This document shows positions 1 through 27,990 of a DNA stretch of 64,000 nucleotides, in pieces. Position numbers and translations under genes: made by a program. The notes beneath the pieces are model-generated. The model searched no databases and was not told where the DNA came from. It saw only the letters and a list, made by a program, of their open reading frames with translations. The DNA comes from Holothuria scabra. Taxonomy: Eukaryota > Echinodermata > Holothuroidea > Aspidochirotida > Holothuriidae. Numbering within the stretch: the stretch's first letter is position 1; every line of letters begins with the position of its first letter. The stretch is from NCBI GenBank assembly GCA_037179385.1, contig CM074185.1, positions 7,001,371 to 7,065,370 on the forward strand. The letters are read 5' to 3'.

Positions 1-16281
<16,281 letters not shown>

Positions 16282-17421
16282 CAGTGAAGAAACAGATGTC
16301 CTCTTGTTAGATGGAGAAATGTCAGCTTTTCAAGGTCATGGATGAAGAGGCTAGTTTTCCTGGCGTGCATCCTGAATGACGTTGAGGAAGAGAATATACC
16401 TTCCAAAATGCAGTATGAATTTGAAAGTGAACAAATGATGGATTCTGTGTTGCTTTAGATTATGACAGATTGTCAAAAATGACCCAGTATTAGAAGTATC
16501 ATATGATATCTTAGTAGTCAGTTCTCATGCATGTCGCTCTCTTTCATGGTATTCTTTCGCATGATTCGCTGTTGGTGAGAAATCGCATATGTGCTGAGCT
16601 GATGATGAGTTCATCATTTAAACAGTGTTTACAGTAGGGGTGAATACTAATTTGATGGTATACAGTTCCTTTATCTGAGATGAATTAATATTCATTAGTA
16701 TCTCATCTGATATGAATATTCAAGGCATCTCATCCAAACCTTTCTGGTAAAAAATCTTTTCCAGAGTCACATGCAGTTTAAATCCAAGATTTGGGGTGAT
16801 ATTTTTGTTAAATGAAGATTTTTCTGAATTTTGTTAACTTAAGTGGCATTCCTTTCAACACCAACTGATCTGTATTAACTTTGTTTGCACAGAATCATTG
16901 TAGAAGTTAGTTTCCTAAGATGGTACTCCTCTAAATGAACCCAGTAAGTTTTGTCAGCAATTTCTTGTGATCATTTCATCTCTATTTTCTCTTTGACGTA
17001 GTTTACTGTGATTCACAAACCGTCTCAGACTTTATTCCTTCAGGTTTGAATCTATAGTATGTAAGATTTTGCTAACCTGACTTGTGGCTTGTTATGAAGA
17101 AATAATAAGAGACAGTAATTATGTCAATTTGTTCGTAAATTCCAATTTATGTGAATTAATTGAATCCATCAAATCACATTCAAAAATGGCAATTTGTGTT
17201 AGGTGAAAGTGAATAGGACACTATCACAGCAAAATTGAGCAAAATTTGATTTCAAAATCATTTCAATGGGTATTCATAATTTGATACCAAATGTGGTCAC
17301 AGATAACTGGAATGCAACTATCAGGAACCATTGGTTTCATTTCTCTGTTATTGTAAATAGCTCGTTGGCTTCCAAGTGGTCATCTTTATTGCAAAAGTGT
17401 TTGTTCATATTTGTAAATAAA
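16282..17421 (+). other. WDR5 3' UTR (probable) with AATAAA signal
   Basis: This stretch follows the WDR5 stop and has no supported reading frame. It is AT-rich unique-looking sequence. The first strong AATAAA hexamer is at 17416-17421, followed by a T-run, which makes it a plausible cleavage/polyadenylation signal. The UTR end is inference; RNA ends would settle it. Confidence 0.5.
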
Positions 17422-18337
17422 TCTTTTTTTTAAGCACAGTTTATTTGCATTCAGTTTTGGACTGGTCATTGATCCAAAAATAAGGAGTAGCAAGTCAATG
17501 TAGCAAGATAATGTAAGTAGAAACTTGGGGTGAGTTTGGGACAGGTTCTGAGAGGGAGGGGCATCAGAGGGATAGAAGTTAACCTGTGATAGTTTGCAAA
17601 TGGTAGGGAATTTCACTCCCCAAAGAAGGCCTCAAGTTGCTAAATATTACACTCCTAAAACCAACCTCTCCTTAGCCACTCTATGGCAACATGAACACAG
17701 GACAGTTACCCCAGAAAATCACCTTTCCTACCCTTCTTGGTGGTATTGTCAGCAAAGCAAGGTTACCAGTCATAGGCTATCATGAATATGCTTTGGGAAA
17801 GTTCAGTTTGAATACATGTAGCAGAGTACAGGACCCAAGTCAATCAATTTCTTTGAAAAGATTTATGAAAGAAACAGTCAAGATACAAAAAAGAGCTTAA
17901 AGTGTTACTGTCATGTTTAATGTCACTCGTAATGCAGCTCATAAACATTCTCTAACCTTTGACCTTAGTCATTGTAAATTTACATACAAGTGTTTGGTGG
18001 TAGTTACTACTTTTTCTTATTTTGCCTTTTTTAAATTGATTAAAGATAATAAAGGAAGATCTTTTTGAGGAGAATTATTTCTGTTATCAGTAAAGTTTTA
18101 TATTTCCTGTGATGTTATCTGAATCTTCCTGCCCGTGGTGGCTGGGAACTTTGGGTGGTTTGCAGGGCTGTCACTAGGGTCTCATGTTTTTGGGGAAATC
18201 AAAGTCCCAAATTCCGACTGGCTGTATGTTTTTTCAACTGAACAAAGGAGCCACCAGGCCTGTTTCGGACAATAGCCTTTGAAGACATGAAGCAAGAATG
18301 CCTGTTCGGATAAGTCATAGAGACAAGGTTAAAAACT
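17422..18337. other. No gene or repeat recognised
   Basis: Intergenic, AT-rich. The short reading frames here look like chance. No element termini were found. Confidence 0.5.
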
Positions 18338-20065
18338 GTCTAAGCACAGAGCCACCGTTGGTTGGTGCAGAACGAACCGAAAATTTTAAAAAATCTAGAT
18401 AATCAGATAGCCCGGAATGGCTTTTCCCTGGCTTTTACATTCAATGCATAAAGGGGTGTTTTTAGGAGAGGTGAAACGAATTGAAGCATTACAGATCTGA
18501 AGCTAGTGAGAAAATAACCTTTGAAGACGAGGCCATTGAATATCTTAGCAGAGCGCCACCATTGGTTGGCACTAGTTTACAGAAAATTTTGAAAATTCAC
18601 AACCCACATATAGTCGGAAATATCATTTCACGGGTTTTTATAAGCATTGCCTAAACACGCCTATTTAGCAGGGGTAGAACAATTTAAAACGAAGCATTTC
18701 AGAGCTGAGGCTAGTGGGATCAACCTTTAAAGATGAGGTCAACGACTAAATACAGCTCCCTACCGACATACAGAGCTCACAGAATTTTTTTTAAAAATCG
18801 CAACCCAGGCTGAGATAGCTAGGAATGGATTTCCTAGGTTAGTATAAACAAGGCCTACAGAGGCGTTTATAGGAGGGGTGGAACAAGTTATTGTGAAACA
18901 TAACAGTGAAGCTTGTGGAAATAACCTTTGAAGACTAGGCCAACGACTATCTAAGTGGAGTCCCGCCATTAGTTGGCACGAAGCGTACGGAAAATGTTGA
19001 GAAATTGCGAACCCTCATGCAGTCGGAAATGGTATTTCAATGCTTGTATAAAGCCCGCCCCCTTTGGCGAAAACGTTTACCTTAGATCGCATGGTGAAAT
19101 ATTGATGTCAGCTTGAAATAAAGAGGAAAAAATGAGAGCGAAAATAAAAAGAGAAAAGTCTTAGCCATCTCTTCATTTATAGTTGCTTAACGTTCTATAA
19201 CCCAGCCTTTAACAGATGAATGAACCTTTCCCTTTTTTTCAAGGAATAGGATTACAATGAACAGTTTGCTTTGACGAAACAATAGGATACGTGTAGGTGT
19301 GCTGGCGACGGTCGAGAAAATACTTGCTAATAAATCATCTTGCCGCATTTTCAGGGCAACAAAATTAAGAACATAAGCAGTGAGCTACGGTGTAGGTTGT
19401 AGGCAAAGGATTCTCTGCTTAAAATGGGCAATCATTGCCTTGAAAATCTCAGTGGAGCGCCACACTTGGCGCGGAGCAGTACAAAAAATTTGAAAAACCG
19501 CGACCTCTCCGAATTCCCGAACTAACGGTTTGTTTATTTTTGTTTGGGTTACTGAGTATCATCATACATATTGAGACCCTCGGCCCATAATAGAAAATTT
19601 CCCAGAGGAAAGGGTTTGACATGGGCGTACTGGCGGTTTAGAGGGGTAAAATTTGTCCTTTTTGTCCGAAAAATGTTCTCCTGCCCGAAAGATTATCTTT
19701 GCGGTGCGCACTGAATTTTTTGAAAAATTGAGACCCCCAGGACAGCTGGAAATGGCATTTCCCGGGCTAACTTTAGAAATAAAGCAGTTGTTTTTTAGGC
19801 TTTCCTTCGCAAAAAAGTTTCACTTCACAATATTCTCCCAAAAACGGAGAATATTTTGCAAGCGTCCATTTTTCTGTCAGGTAATCTGTTTAACCAAAAC
19901 ACTATCCATGCAGAGCGCTACAGTCGGTTGGCGTCGATCGCTTAGAAAAATGTTAAAAAATGTAATCCTCAGGCATCCGCTACACTGGAAAGGGCATTTC
20001 CAAGACTGGTAACAAGAAATTAAGCCGTCATTATTTTGAGCTCTCCTTTGAAATGGAATTTTCAC
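18338..20065 (+). repeat. Decayed tandem array of ~200-bp units (hAT-element internal cassette)
   Basis: At least four successive units at roughly 200-206-bp spacing (anchors near 18349, 18551, 18751, 18957) are followed by more scattered ones (near 19454, 19702, 19912). Each unit contains variants of GAGCGCCACC-N-GTTGGCGCGAAGCG, then GAAAATTTTGAAAAATCG, then ACCC-CAGNCAGTCGG, then GGAAATGGCATTTC, and several units end with AACCTTTGAAGACNAGGCC. The same cassette sits inside the hAT-like elements at 26486, 36342, 37441, 39951 and 52683. The frame at 19653-20012 is explained by this repeat and is not a gene. Confidence 0.8.
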
Positions 20066-20744
20066 TTAAAAGAAAAAACAAGTGGATAAGTAATCAGAAG
20101 ATTACCCGATTAAAGGTACCGCTACAATTAGATGTAATGGTCTTGTCATTTTCGGAGAAAAACAATGCAACGGAATTGAGCGCATAGTGTTTCAACTCTG
20201 TTAAGACTCTTCGTTGTATTTAGTTGCAAGGTCCACTCACTAAATTGATAACATTTTCTGTGTGTATGCCACAACTCCAGACTACAAATGATTTTACTTC
20301 CAACGTCTTTGAAAATGTGACACGTATCAATGTGGCTTCAAATAAATTTTCAGTCAGACTTATTAGGAGAATATTCTCACACTACTGTTTATCTTTACGG
20401 TATGTTTAACTGTAAACGGCCTGGCCGATTTTCATTACCGTTGATAGAATTCGGCTGTCGGGCCAGACCAGATAGCAAACCATTGGTCATTACATGCACC
20501 TGAGCAACCCTTCGTCCGTTTTTGTGAGGAAAATTCGTAATTGTGAGTTTCCTTGAAGATTATGGTTGTTTAGTATAAGCAAAATTAAAGAAGATCGTCC
20601 GGGTGACTGAAGTTTACCGGGCATACATCTTTTACCGTGGGCCTATAGATGAAGACTCGCCTACGAAACTGGATTTTCGCACGGACAGGAGGAGGGCAGC
20701 CTTCCCCGACGGGAGCATGGCCCCGGTCCCCCAGTGGAACCACT
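20066..20744. other. No gene recognised; likely old insertion next to GH3 pseudogene
   Basis: Non-coding. At 20575-20620 it resembles 31200-31235 (AGCAAAAT-AAG-AGATCG followed by GGGTGAC-GAAGTTT), so at least part is a dispersed repeat. The boundary at 20744/20745 breaks the pseudogene exon. Confidence 0.45.
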
Positions 20745-21509
20745 AAAGCTTTGTCGATATAAGCCGTATCTTTGAGTGAATATAAGCTCATAATTATGGG
20801 CTTACTTTAACTCCATCAACAAAGAAAGTTCTAGGGCTGGGTTTGTCCCTGTTGAGTAGGTGCAAACAAAACAAACGGCCATGCAATGCGTATTAGTATC
20901 AAACCTGTAGGTTATACTGAGACTGCTGGAATATTGGCTGAACTTAGAGGCATGAATGGAATTCTCTTCAAGAGGGCACTGCGTGGGGTCGGACAGAAAT
21001 TAAAGATGTGTGATATCTTAAAGGCAGTCAACCCTCAGCCTAAACTACATTTTTTTAGTAGTCCACAGAAATTACCAATTGGCACAGTTTTTTTTTATTG
21101 AAAGCGAGTTAAAAATTGTGTAGTACTGTAGCTCGTACAACACAATATTTGCTGTACTAACAGTGTTTTGATTACACATCGGGGTCTTGAACACTTACCA
21201 TGAAGCACTAAACTGAGTGTGTGTCTCGATGAAGATGAGTTTAAGAAAGTTGTGGGAGGACTTAAGTGAAACTGCCTACTGCCTACAACAAACTGTATTG
21301 GTAGTAATATAATATATGTAATATAAGTAGAACAAATTCCAAGTTAAACTGTGTGTGTGTAATACTTTAAATTTCGTCCCTGTGGATGAATTCAAAGGCA
21401 TTATCCACCAAGGTAAGGGCATACTCCTCTTCTCCTTGCTCGAATGGCCAGAGGTTAAGTCCCAATAGTGTCTCTGATGAAACATAAATCGGGGAATAAA
21501 TCTCCAGAC
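20745..21509 (-). pseudogene. GH3-domain gene fragment, duplicated two-exon pseudogene
   Basis: Two pieces match exons of the gene at 29545-36281, in the same order and strand. Piece 21371-21509 matches exon 33653-33791 with about 11 differences in 139 bases, all in the donor-side half; the remainder is identical. Its splice sites are destroyed (acceptor AG became AT, donor GT became TT). Piece 20745-20848 matches exon 33002-33166: it begins DKPSPRTFFVDG but meets a TAA stop where the intact copy reads GQNYEL. It is then cut off inside the YRxxxGD region by unrelated DNA. Intron similarity continues between the pieces and out to ~21668, so this is a DNA-level duplication and not a processed copy. 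Nothing matching the other exons was seen nearby. Confidence 0.85.
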
Positions 21510-21692
21510 ATTATACAGGAGATGAAGTTGAGAAATATTAAAAGTTGAAGCTCATTTCGTTGACAGTTTGACAGATTGGAAGACTGGGTATAATGACAGT
21601 ATGATTATATTGTATAAGTTACGCTCGTTAAATGCACATCGCTGAAAGTTACTCGGTAGTATCCTATATTATGTAAATCATTTAGTTATCAA

Positions 21693-22161
21693 AGTGTACC
21701 TCAAGTCAAAAAATTCACAAGTATGTATTAAACAGTATGAAAAGTGAATTCTAACAGTTCAGCAGACATTTTCATAGGATATACTTGAGCCGAGAATAAG
21801 ATGTTGAAGTTTATTCACTCAAATTAAAATGGTCATTGCGCAATTATTTGTGATGTCATTGTTGCACAACTCAAATTACAATCTTTGTATTTCTTTGTTT
21901 TTCTTAAAGTCGTTGTCTCGAGGTTCGACAGCACTCTTACTCTTATGGGGGTGATGTAATTAATAAAACCCTCTCTGTGCAATATGCCATGCATGCAGAC
22001 AGAAAGTGTTCAAGGTCATGAAATCATTTTAATTTTAAAGTGAAACGAAGCAGGTAACGTGAGTTGTACAAAAAGAAAATCACAAATTATTGCGCAATGG
22101 ACCAATTTTAAGTGAATAAATTCTAAAAAAAAATTATATCTCGGCTCAAGAATGTCCTGCC
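21693..22161. mobile_element. Foldback MITE (family B), copy 1
   Basis: The left part TTATTCACTCAAATTAAAAT...ATTGCGCAATTATTTGTGAT is the inverted complement of the right part ATCACAAATTATTGCGCAAT...TAAGTGAATAAA, so the element folds on itself. It is related throughout to 50740-51330. The outermost left end AGTGTACCTCAAGTCAAAAA reappears inverted at the right end of the other copy (51304-51329), which defines the terminus. The right terminus of this copy is lost. Confidence 0.75.
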
Positions 22162-22228
22162 AGTGTGTGGTTTGGGGGATGGGTCTCCTAGCTGGGAAAA
22201 TTCTCTATCCTTTTTTACCTTTGCTATG

Positions 22229-22524
22229 TATTTAATAATAATAATAATAATCAGGCCTTGAAAGGGCAGTTGTTTACCACGCTAAGCCATTGGCTTATGA
22301 ATTACAACTTCACGTCGGGTGGCAACCAGCTCAGCAATTTGGATCAAATTTGTTTGGTCTTTTTTTTTGAAAGGCCAGTTCAGATGGGAAAACCGTAGAC
22401 TGTTCTTGGATGAAAAACCCACCTTGCTTGGACCCGGCCAGGAATCGAACTCCAGACCTCCCGGTTGATAAGCTTTATCGCTTCAAATGCCCTCGTTTTT
22501 ATCTACTCGGCCACAGCACCGGTT
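22229..22524 (-). mobile_element. tRNA-Ser/Leu-like SINE with (ATT)n tail
   Basis: On the minus strand it begins with GGTGCTGTGGCCGAGTAGAT, a box A typical of class II (Ser/Leu) tRNAs. After a long arm-like spacer comes GGAGTTCGATTCCTGGCC, a good box B. A ~190-base body unlike SINE family 1 follows, then a tail of six ATT units (AAT repeats at 22230-22249 on +). Intact promoter boxes, body and microsatellite tail support a SINE over a tRNA gene. No clean target duplication was found. Confidence 0.7.
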
Positions 22525-23960
22525 TAGTAAAGGTTTTAATGTATTTGTAATCTCCTTATTTTTGCTACTGTAGAAGCTTTTTGTGTTTGTCTGTAGCCGG
22601 CTTGTTGTTTCTTTTTTCATAGGGAGTGCGTTCTCAAGCCCGCTGGGGGTTTTGTATACTTCCTTTCGCTGTTATATGTACATTGATTTTTTTTTGTAAT
22701 ATTTATATCCTTTACCTGTATGTATATATATGTTAAAGCGATGAAACAGTAAACGGAACGAAACGAAATAGATTTCACATGTGGTATGTGGATGCATTAT
22801 GGTGAGAATATGGTCCCCATCTTAGTTGGTGGAGGTCAAAGGTCATCTGGGATAACAAAGTTATGTTTTGAACATGCTAATATAAAATTTGAGTGAGAAG
22901 GAACGACACATAATGGCATTATTTGAAATAGAACATTTGTTTATCATCGCAACCTCATCACATCCATTTTTGCAATCTGGTTTGGAAATCGAGTTAATGC
23001 CTACTTTCCATATCGAGAACAAATCGCCACCCTTGGGTTTATTTGCCTAGTTGGCGGCCTTGCTTAGGGTTGGAAATACATAATCGAATACAAAAACGAC
23101 CAGTTGAAACACATGGGTTACATCAAATGCTGCTTTTATTTATGCAGTAGCCTGCGTAAGCTTATTTCATACTTTCAAATTGTGCATCAATGAAAAAGCA
23201 AAGCAAACTGTTCGCAATCCCTGCTACAATAACAACCTCTCCTTACTTGTAGGCCCGATATATCTCCACAGGCTAATGGTCGTCTGAATCTCTTCCAATA
23301 TATCCCATACTGCAAAGTGTATTGGGTTACATATAGACTTAGGGGTCCTACTCTTCGTGTTTATGGGCTCCTCCAGGTCCGTAACCAGACACAGTACTGC
23401 AGAGGAGATGGGTTTTTTCAGAAGACCAAATGTAAAAAATGTATAAAGTCAATTACAATCTTCAAAATCACACTGGGTGAAGTCAATTTGTAAGGGAAGG
23501 GAACTCCTCTTCCATTTGGGTGACGGAGTGAGTGACATTACATTAGCGCGAGCTGAAGTGTGTATGCAATCGTTTTTATATAGTTCGCGACTTAAAGGGA
23601 ATGTAGTCACCCAATTTTGAATTAGTTCATCCTGGTATACTAATTTATGAGTGACTCTTGCAAACCAAATGACACTTTAGAAACCGCATTTGGTGTAGAT
23701 CTGAGTAACTGCTTGCTTTACCTTTATGTGTATAAGGGTCTGTTTCTGTACTGAAATATTATGAAAGAAAAGATGGCGATATTTGGTTAAGCTGATAATC
23801 AAATGTCCCATAAAAATAGTTTTGGCAGCTGCTTATTCCGTCAAAAGGGTACATAAAGATTGACATTTGCCATTAGCGTTTAAAGTGTATTTACAATTCA
23901 TTCGTATGACACATATGCCTCAATTACATGCATGGGCATATTATGCATATATGTCCCATT
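22525..23960. other. No gene recognised
   Basis: AT-rich intergenic DNA. 22725-22770 ends in a short GAAACGAAAC-type microsatellite. At 23592 a TTAAAGGG...GTAGTCACCCAATTTTGAA stretch resembles the left end of the TTAA MITE families, but no matching right end was located. Confidence 0.45.
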
Positions 23961-24560
23961 TAAAAAATAGCCCAGAACCATATTTATGTTTGATATGTTA
24001 AAGAGGAACATATCCTAAGCATTGTGGTAAAAGATTCATTCATTTTCCATATCGGGTTCTCAAGATATTAGCAATTGAAGTTGACACATTTTCAATGAAA
24101 AGTGAACTTGAAGCAAGCAGGTGTGATGTCATGTATTCACATAGTTGGTCAATGTTTTGTTTTTCTTTTATTTTTCTTCCTGTTTATTTGACCTTAAATT
24201 GATTAGTGATGTTATCTTGCCCCTAAAGCACATGAATTTCTTAAAATCCCATTGCTCAGGATGCACCGGATGGTATTAATATATAAAAGTTTTGTCGCAT
24301 AAATTGGTGGTACAGTAAATTATACATAAATACAAACAATGTGAAGTCATGACATCACGCCTGTTTGCTCCAAGTTCATTTTATGTAGAAAATTTGCATT
24401 CAATCACTAATTGAATTCAATTACTAATTGAATTCAATCACTAATATTCAATCACTAATATCTCGAGAAAGGAACATGGGAATGAATAAAATTTTCACCA
24501 GATGCTCACAATATGTTCCTCTTTAACATATCACATATAAATTTGGCTTTGGGGTATTCT
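23961..24560. mobile_element. Foldback MITE with terminal inverted repeats over 70 bp
   Basis: The core spans 23992-24532. The left end ATATGTTAAAGAGGAACATA and the following ~55 bases are matched by the inverted right end (TATGTTCCTCTTTAACATAT at 24513-24532, preceded by the complementary blocks). Weaker complementarity extends out to ~23961 and ~24560. Inside, near 24397-24462, a 16-18-bp motif around CAATCACTAATTGAATT is repeated three to four times. Non-coding. Confidence 0.75.
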
Positions 24561-24660
24561 TTTAATAACGGGCAACAGTTGTTTTCTAAATAAAATGTTA
24601 ACTGTAAAAATGGCTCAAATTTGCTGTAACTTTATAGAATAAAAAATAAAGAGAAACATA

Positions 24661-24713
24661 AAGATTACAGAAAAGTTCTGGTAATAAGTTTCCACAACTT
24701 TTCTGTTATCCTT
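24661..24713. repeat. Short perfect-type hairpin
   Basis: AGATTACAGAAAAGTTCTGG is followed ~10 bases later by its near-complement CCACAACTTTTCTGTTATCC. This is a ~20-bp stem in otherwise featureless DNA (24561-25329). Confidence 0.55.
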
Positions 24714-25329
24714 ATTTTTTTTCTTCATTTTGATGTTTTGTAAATCTACCGTAATTTTTTACAGTGAAATCTGAAAAAACTTCATGAAGTTATACAAGAG
24801 CGAAAGAGCGATATTTTGTTACACTATTTTATTGGTGGCGGTGGACGGGACCTGAACGAGCCTTCCCCTCCCAAAAATGTGCAGTGAGAGTACAGGCAAA
24901 GTCTACTATTCATTTTCCTGCATCCAGGTTAATTTTCACTTATTGTAAATGTTTCCACCTTCACCATAATTTGACTGACCATGGAACTATCATGTATGTC
25001 CGGCTGCCACCCTGAAATTCTTTCTGCCGTCCCACTTCCTGGAGCACTTTGCAAATATGGGGGGGGGGGGGCTTAGTCCCCACTTTTTATGTGCAAGTGG
25101 TCCCCAAGTCCATCTTCTTCATTCCCGCCGTTTTTCTTGCACTGTAAATGCGATACATCGCCATAAACTCAATTTGGGATAAACACCGCCCTCCCCCTTA
25201 AAAACCAACTTTCTGGATAAGAATAGAACTAAATTAAAACTGCATTGAGAGGCCACTATTCTTTATTAGCCCTTTTACTTATAAAGCTGCGCAATGATGA
25301 TGCCCACATCATATGAACGGATAGCAGTT

Positions 25330-25900
25330 TTAAGGTCATGTGACATGAAAATGACAAAATTGGGTATTCAATTTACAAAGCTTTAAAAACCAACAAAATA
25401 GCCGCAATTCCCATCAAAATCTGTCAAAAATTGACCATTTTATGGGAATTTCTGGTTTGCACTTAATCATTAATAAATATGAACTCAGTATGCAAATCTT
25501 GTGATGTCATGAGAGGAACATGCCATATGGCTAATGTTATCCTTTGACTTTACATTCTCAGTTCAAAGACAGTTGTAACATTAGTTTGTCCTGGTGGTTT
25601 TATTTCGGAAGTTTAAAGTGTGTCCTTAGAAATCATCAGAATCAATTACCAAACCATAAACTATCTGATAAGTTATTAAGAGAGAATTAATATAGAAATG
25701 TCAGCACTGTACAATACTGTACATCATTATGTTTGCATAAGCAACAAGTTGCTCTAGACACGTTCAAGCTTTGGAGGAGGTATATCTTCAGAACCGTAAA
25801 AGATATTGACATTCCAACGGATTTTTGCCCTAGGAAACTTCACTCTTTAGCTGAAAAGTGAAGTCAGGACATTTTGCTGTGAGCAAGGACATAGGCCAAT
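25330..25900. repeat. Dispersed ~450-bp repeat, copy 2
   Basis: The partner of 13385-13830. Immediately after it, at ~25915-25945, a 30-base piece of the SINE family 1 tail occurs (CGTAAAACTCCATCTAACAA). Confidence 0.6.
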
Positions 25901-26171
25901 TTTTCACTATGCTTGGGTCGTAAAACTCCATCTAACAAACTTTATCCAAGTTATGCATATTATGTTCCTCTTTTACTCATAACTTGGGAAGCCTGTGGCT
26001 ATAGGAACCTCACTGGACGTCTATTTATGTCCACGTCTTTTTGTACGTCATCTGTAATTGTACAACAATCAGGAATTGTCCGCGAATGACATACTCATCT
26101 TTTGCAAAACCTACCGTGCAATCATACACGATCTACTCAAAGCAGCTCAAACTGAATGACTGGATCAACAC

Positions 26172-26390
26172 AACCATGTAACGTGTACTTCCTATCCGTA
26201 GATCGTCACCACCGACTGGGACAACAAAGACAAGATGGTCGCCGTGAAGTTTTATTTTAAACAAAAGATACACAATATTCTTGCAAAATCTGGTAACTGA
26301 CTTGAGAAAGTCCAGACTTCTAGTAGACAGCCATCTCACATGTACGCTAGCAACAATGTACCGTGCAGTATGCTCTGTCCATGTTTAATC
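26172..26390. mobile_element. Family A MITE, shortened copy
   Basis: It shares CACCGACTGGGACAA and a nearby CAAGATGG block on the left, the CTTGCAAAATCTGGT interior, and GTGCAGTATGCTCTGTCCAT on the right with 1421-1818. The left terminus has diverged and the interior is partly deleted. Confidence 0.7.
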
Positions 26391-26485
26391 TGTTGGTTAG
26401 ATCACTAGACTCCACATATCAAAGCTCTGCTAACAAAACTAACTGTATTTCCTAATATTAATTCTGCAACACTCATTGTACAGCT

Positions 26486-27841
26486 CAGTGGCGTAGGAAG
26501 CATTACGAAAGTTGGGGAGCAATTTTTGGACTATGCACCTCTCCCTACCCCATTCATCAAAAAGTAAATTTCTTGTGCTAAATTTTCCGCTTTTTCTACC
26601 AAGAAGAACGATTTTTTTTTGTTAAAAAAATTGTATGTTATAAGTCATTTTTCAAATGAAAGTAGGCACTAAAGAAGGTAGAATTCGTCGTTTTCTCCAG
26701 CCATGCTACAGTAGACAACAATTCCTGTATATCTATGTCCTCTTCAAACTGAGGAACATTAATATAACATTTTAATTCTTCAAGCTACTAAAGAATACAT
26801 CTACTTACAGAATTTTGAACGGTCAGTTGAAGGGTATCCGATAAAGTGTATATATGAGTGCATTTGAGTACGATAGGCAAATGGTTCACAGCCTAAAGTC
26901 TTGTTCGAAAGACTACCTAAGCGGAGCGCCATTGTCAGTTGGCGCGAAGCGTAGAGGAAATTTTGAAAAATCGGACCCCTCAGACAGTCGAAAATAGCAT
27001 TTCTCAGGCTTTTAAGGAGTAGCTAAGCAACAGGGAGGTAAAAGACTTCTTCAGGGGGAAAGGGGCAAGCACCCAAAATTTCCGAGTTTTCTTTGAAGTG
27101 TGAAAACCACTGTGTTAGGGACTTAATTTGAAGCGCTATGGGAGCCGAAATTTTTTCCGTTTAAAACAAATATTTGTGGATATGGAACATGTATTGCAGA
27201 AATTTTTGGATTCTGGGTTTCTTTTATAGGGAAATTTGAAAAGTTTGGGGATTGCCGATCGAAGAATCTGCACTTCCTACATTGACAAATATGAGAATGA
27301 TTGCATGGTGATCGACTGAAGATCGTTGTTGCTACATAATGTTATCTTCAGGGAATTTGAACTGAGCTGAAGCTCTCCAAATTTTTTTTAAAGTTTTCGA
27401 AACTTTATTGTCTATTTTAGACAAACTATTTCAAAGTCAAGAGCTTTTATTGGATGTTTGGAATTTTATGAAAGAAAGTTTATAAAAAAAATAGCACTGA
27501 AGTTGCCGGTGTCACTTGATGATCTGTTGTCACAAATGGCAAAATTCGATTTTGTCATTCCCAGAGCTTGAAAAGGTTTATCAAACTGATTTATGAGACA
27601 GCACTTATGCATATAACACGTTGAGGAGCGCGAAGCGCGGGGAAAATTTTCCTTTTTTCAAACAATAAATTACAAATTGGCGATTTCATGAGAAAGAAGA
27701 GATGAAAATATCACACAAATGAAAAAAGGGGTTTTCTGATCCGGGAAGTGGGGAGGGGGGGGGCGAAACATATATGCATACTTCCGCCCCCTAATTTTTC
27801 ACTGGGGTTATCACCCCGCATCCACGCTTCTTAAGCCTATG
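26486..27841. mobile_element. hAT-like non-autonomous element, old copy
   Basis: The left end CAGTGGCGTAGGAAGC and the right end GCTTCTTAAGCCTATG are diverged inverted repeats (about 12 of 16 complementary). The flanks are gtacagct (26478-26485) and gtacagtt (27842-27849), an 8-bp duplication with one change. 8-bp duplications and CAGTG-type ends are hAT hallmarks. The interior carries the GAGCGCC/GTTGGCGCGAAGCG cassette (26930-27015) and no transposase frame. The related truncated copy at 45687-46143 shares its middle part. Confidence 0.8.
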
Positions 27842-27990
27842 GTACAGTTTCCAACTTAGGCCACTGGTGCAAGTGTAGTTGTGCTGAATTTCAGAGAAGT
27901 TTAATACACACCAGAAATCATTTTAAAACTTTAAATCATATCACTTCTTAATGCACGACTGTTTTAATCCTTTTATGTAAGTTACGAACT

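Noticed and set aside
19653..20012. 119-codon frame in the ~200-bp array
   Set aside because: It follows the repeat units, and other units of the array do not keep the frame.
22432..22524. tRNA-Ser/Leu gene
   Set aside because: Promoter boxes are good, but a standard anticodon arm cannot be folded convincingly and a SINE body with an ATT tail follows.
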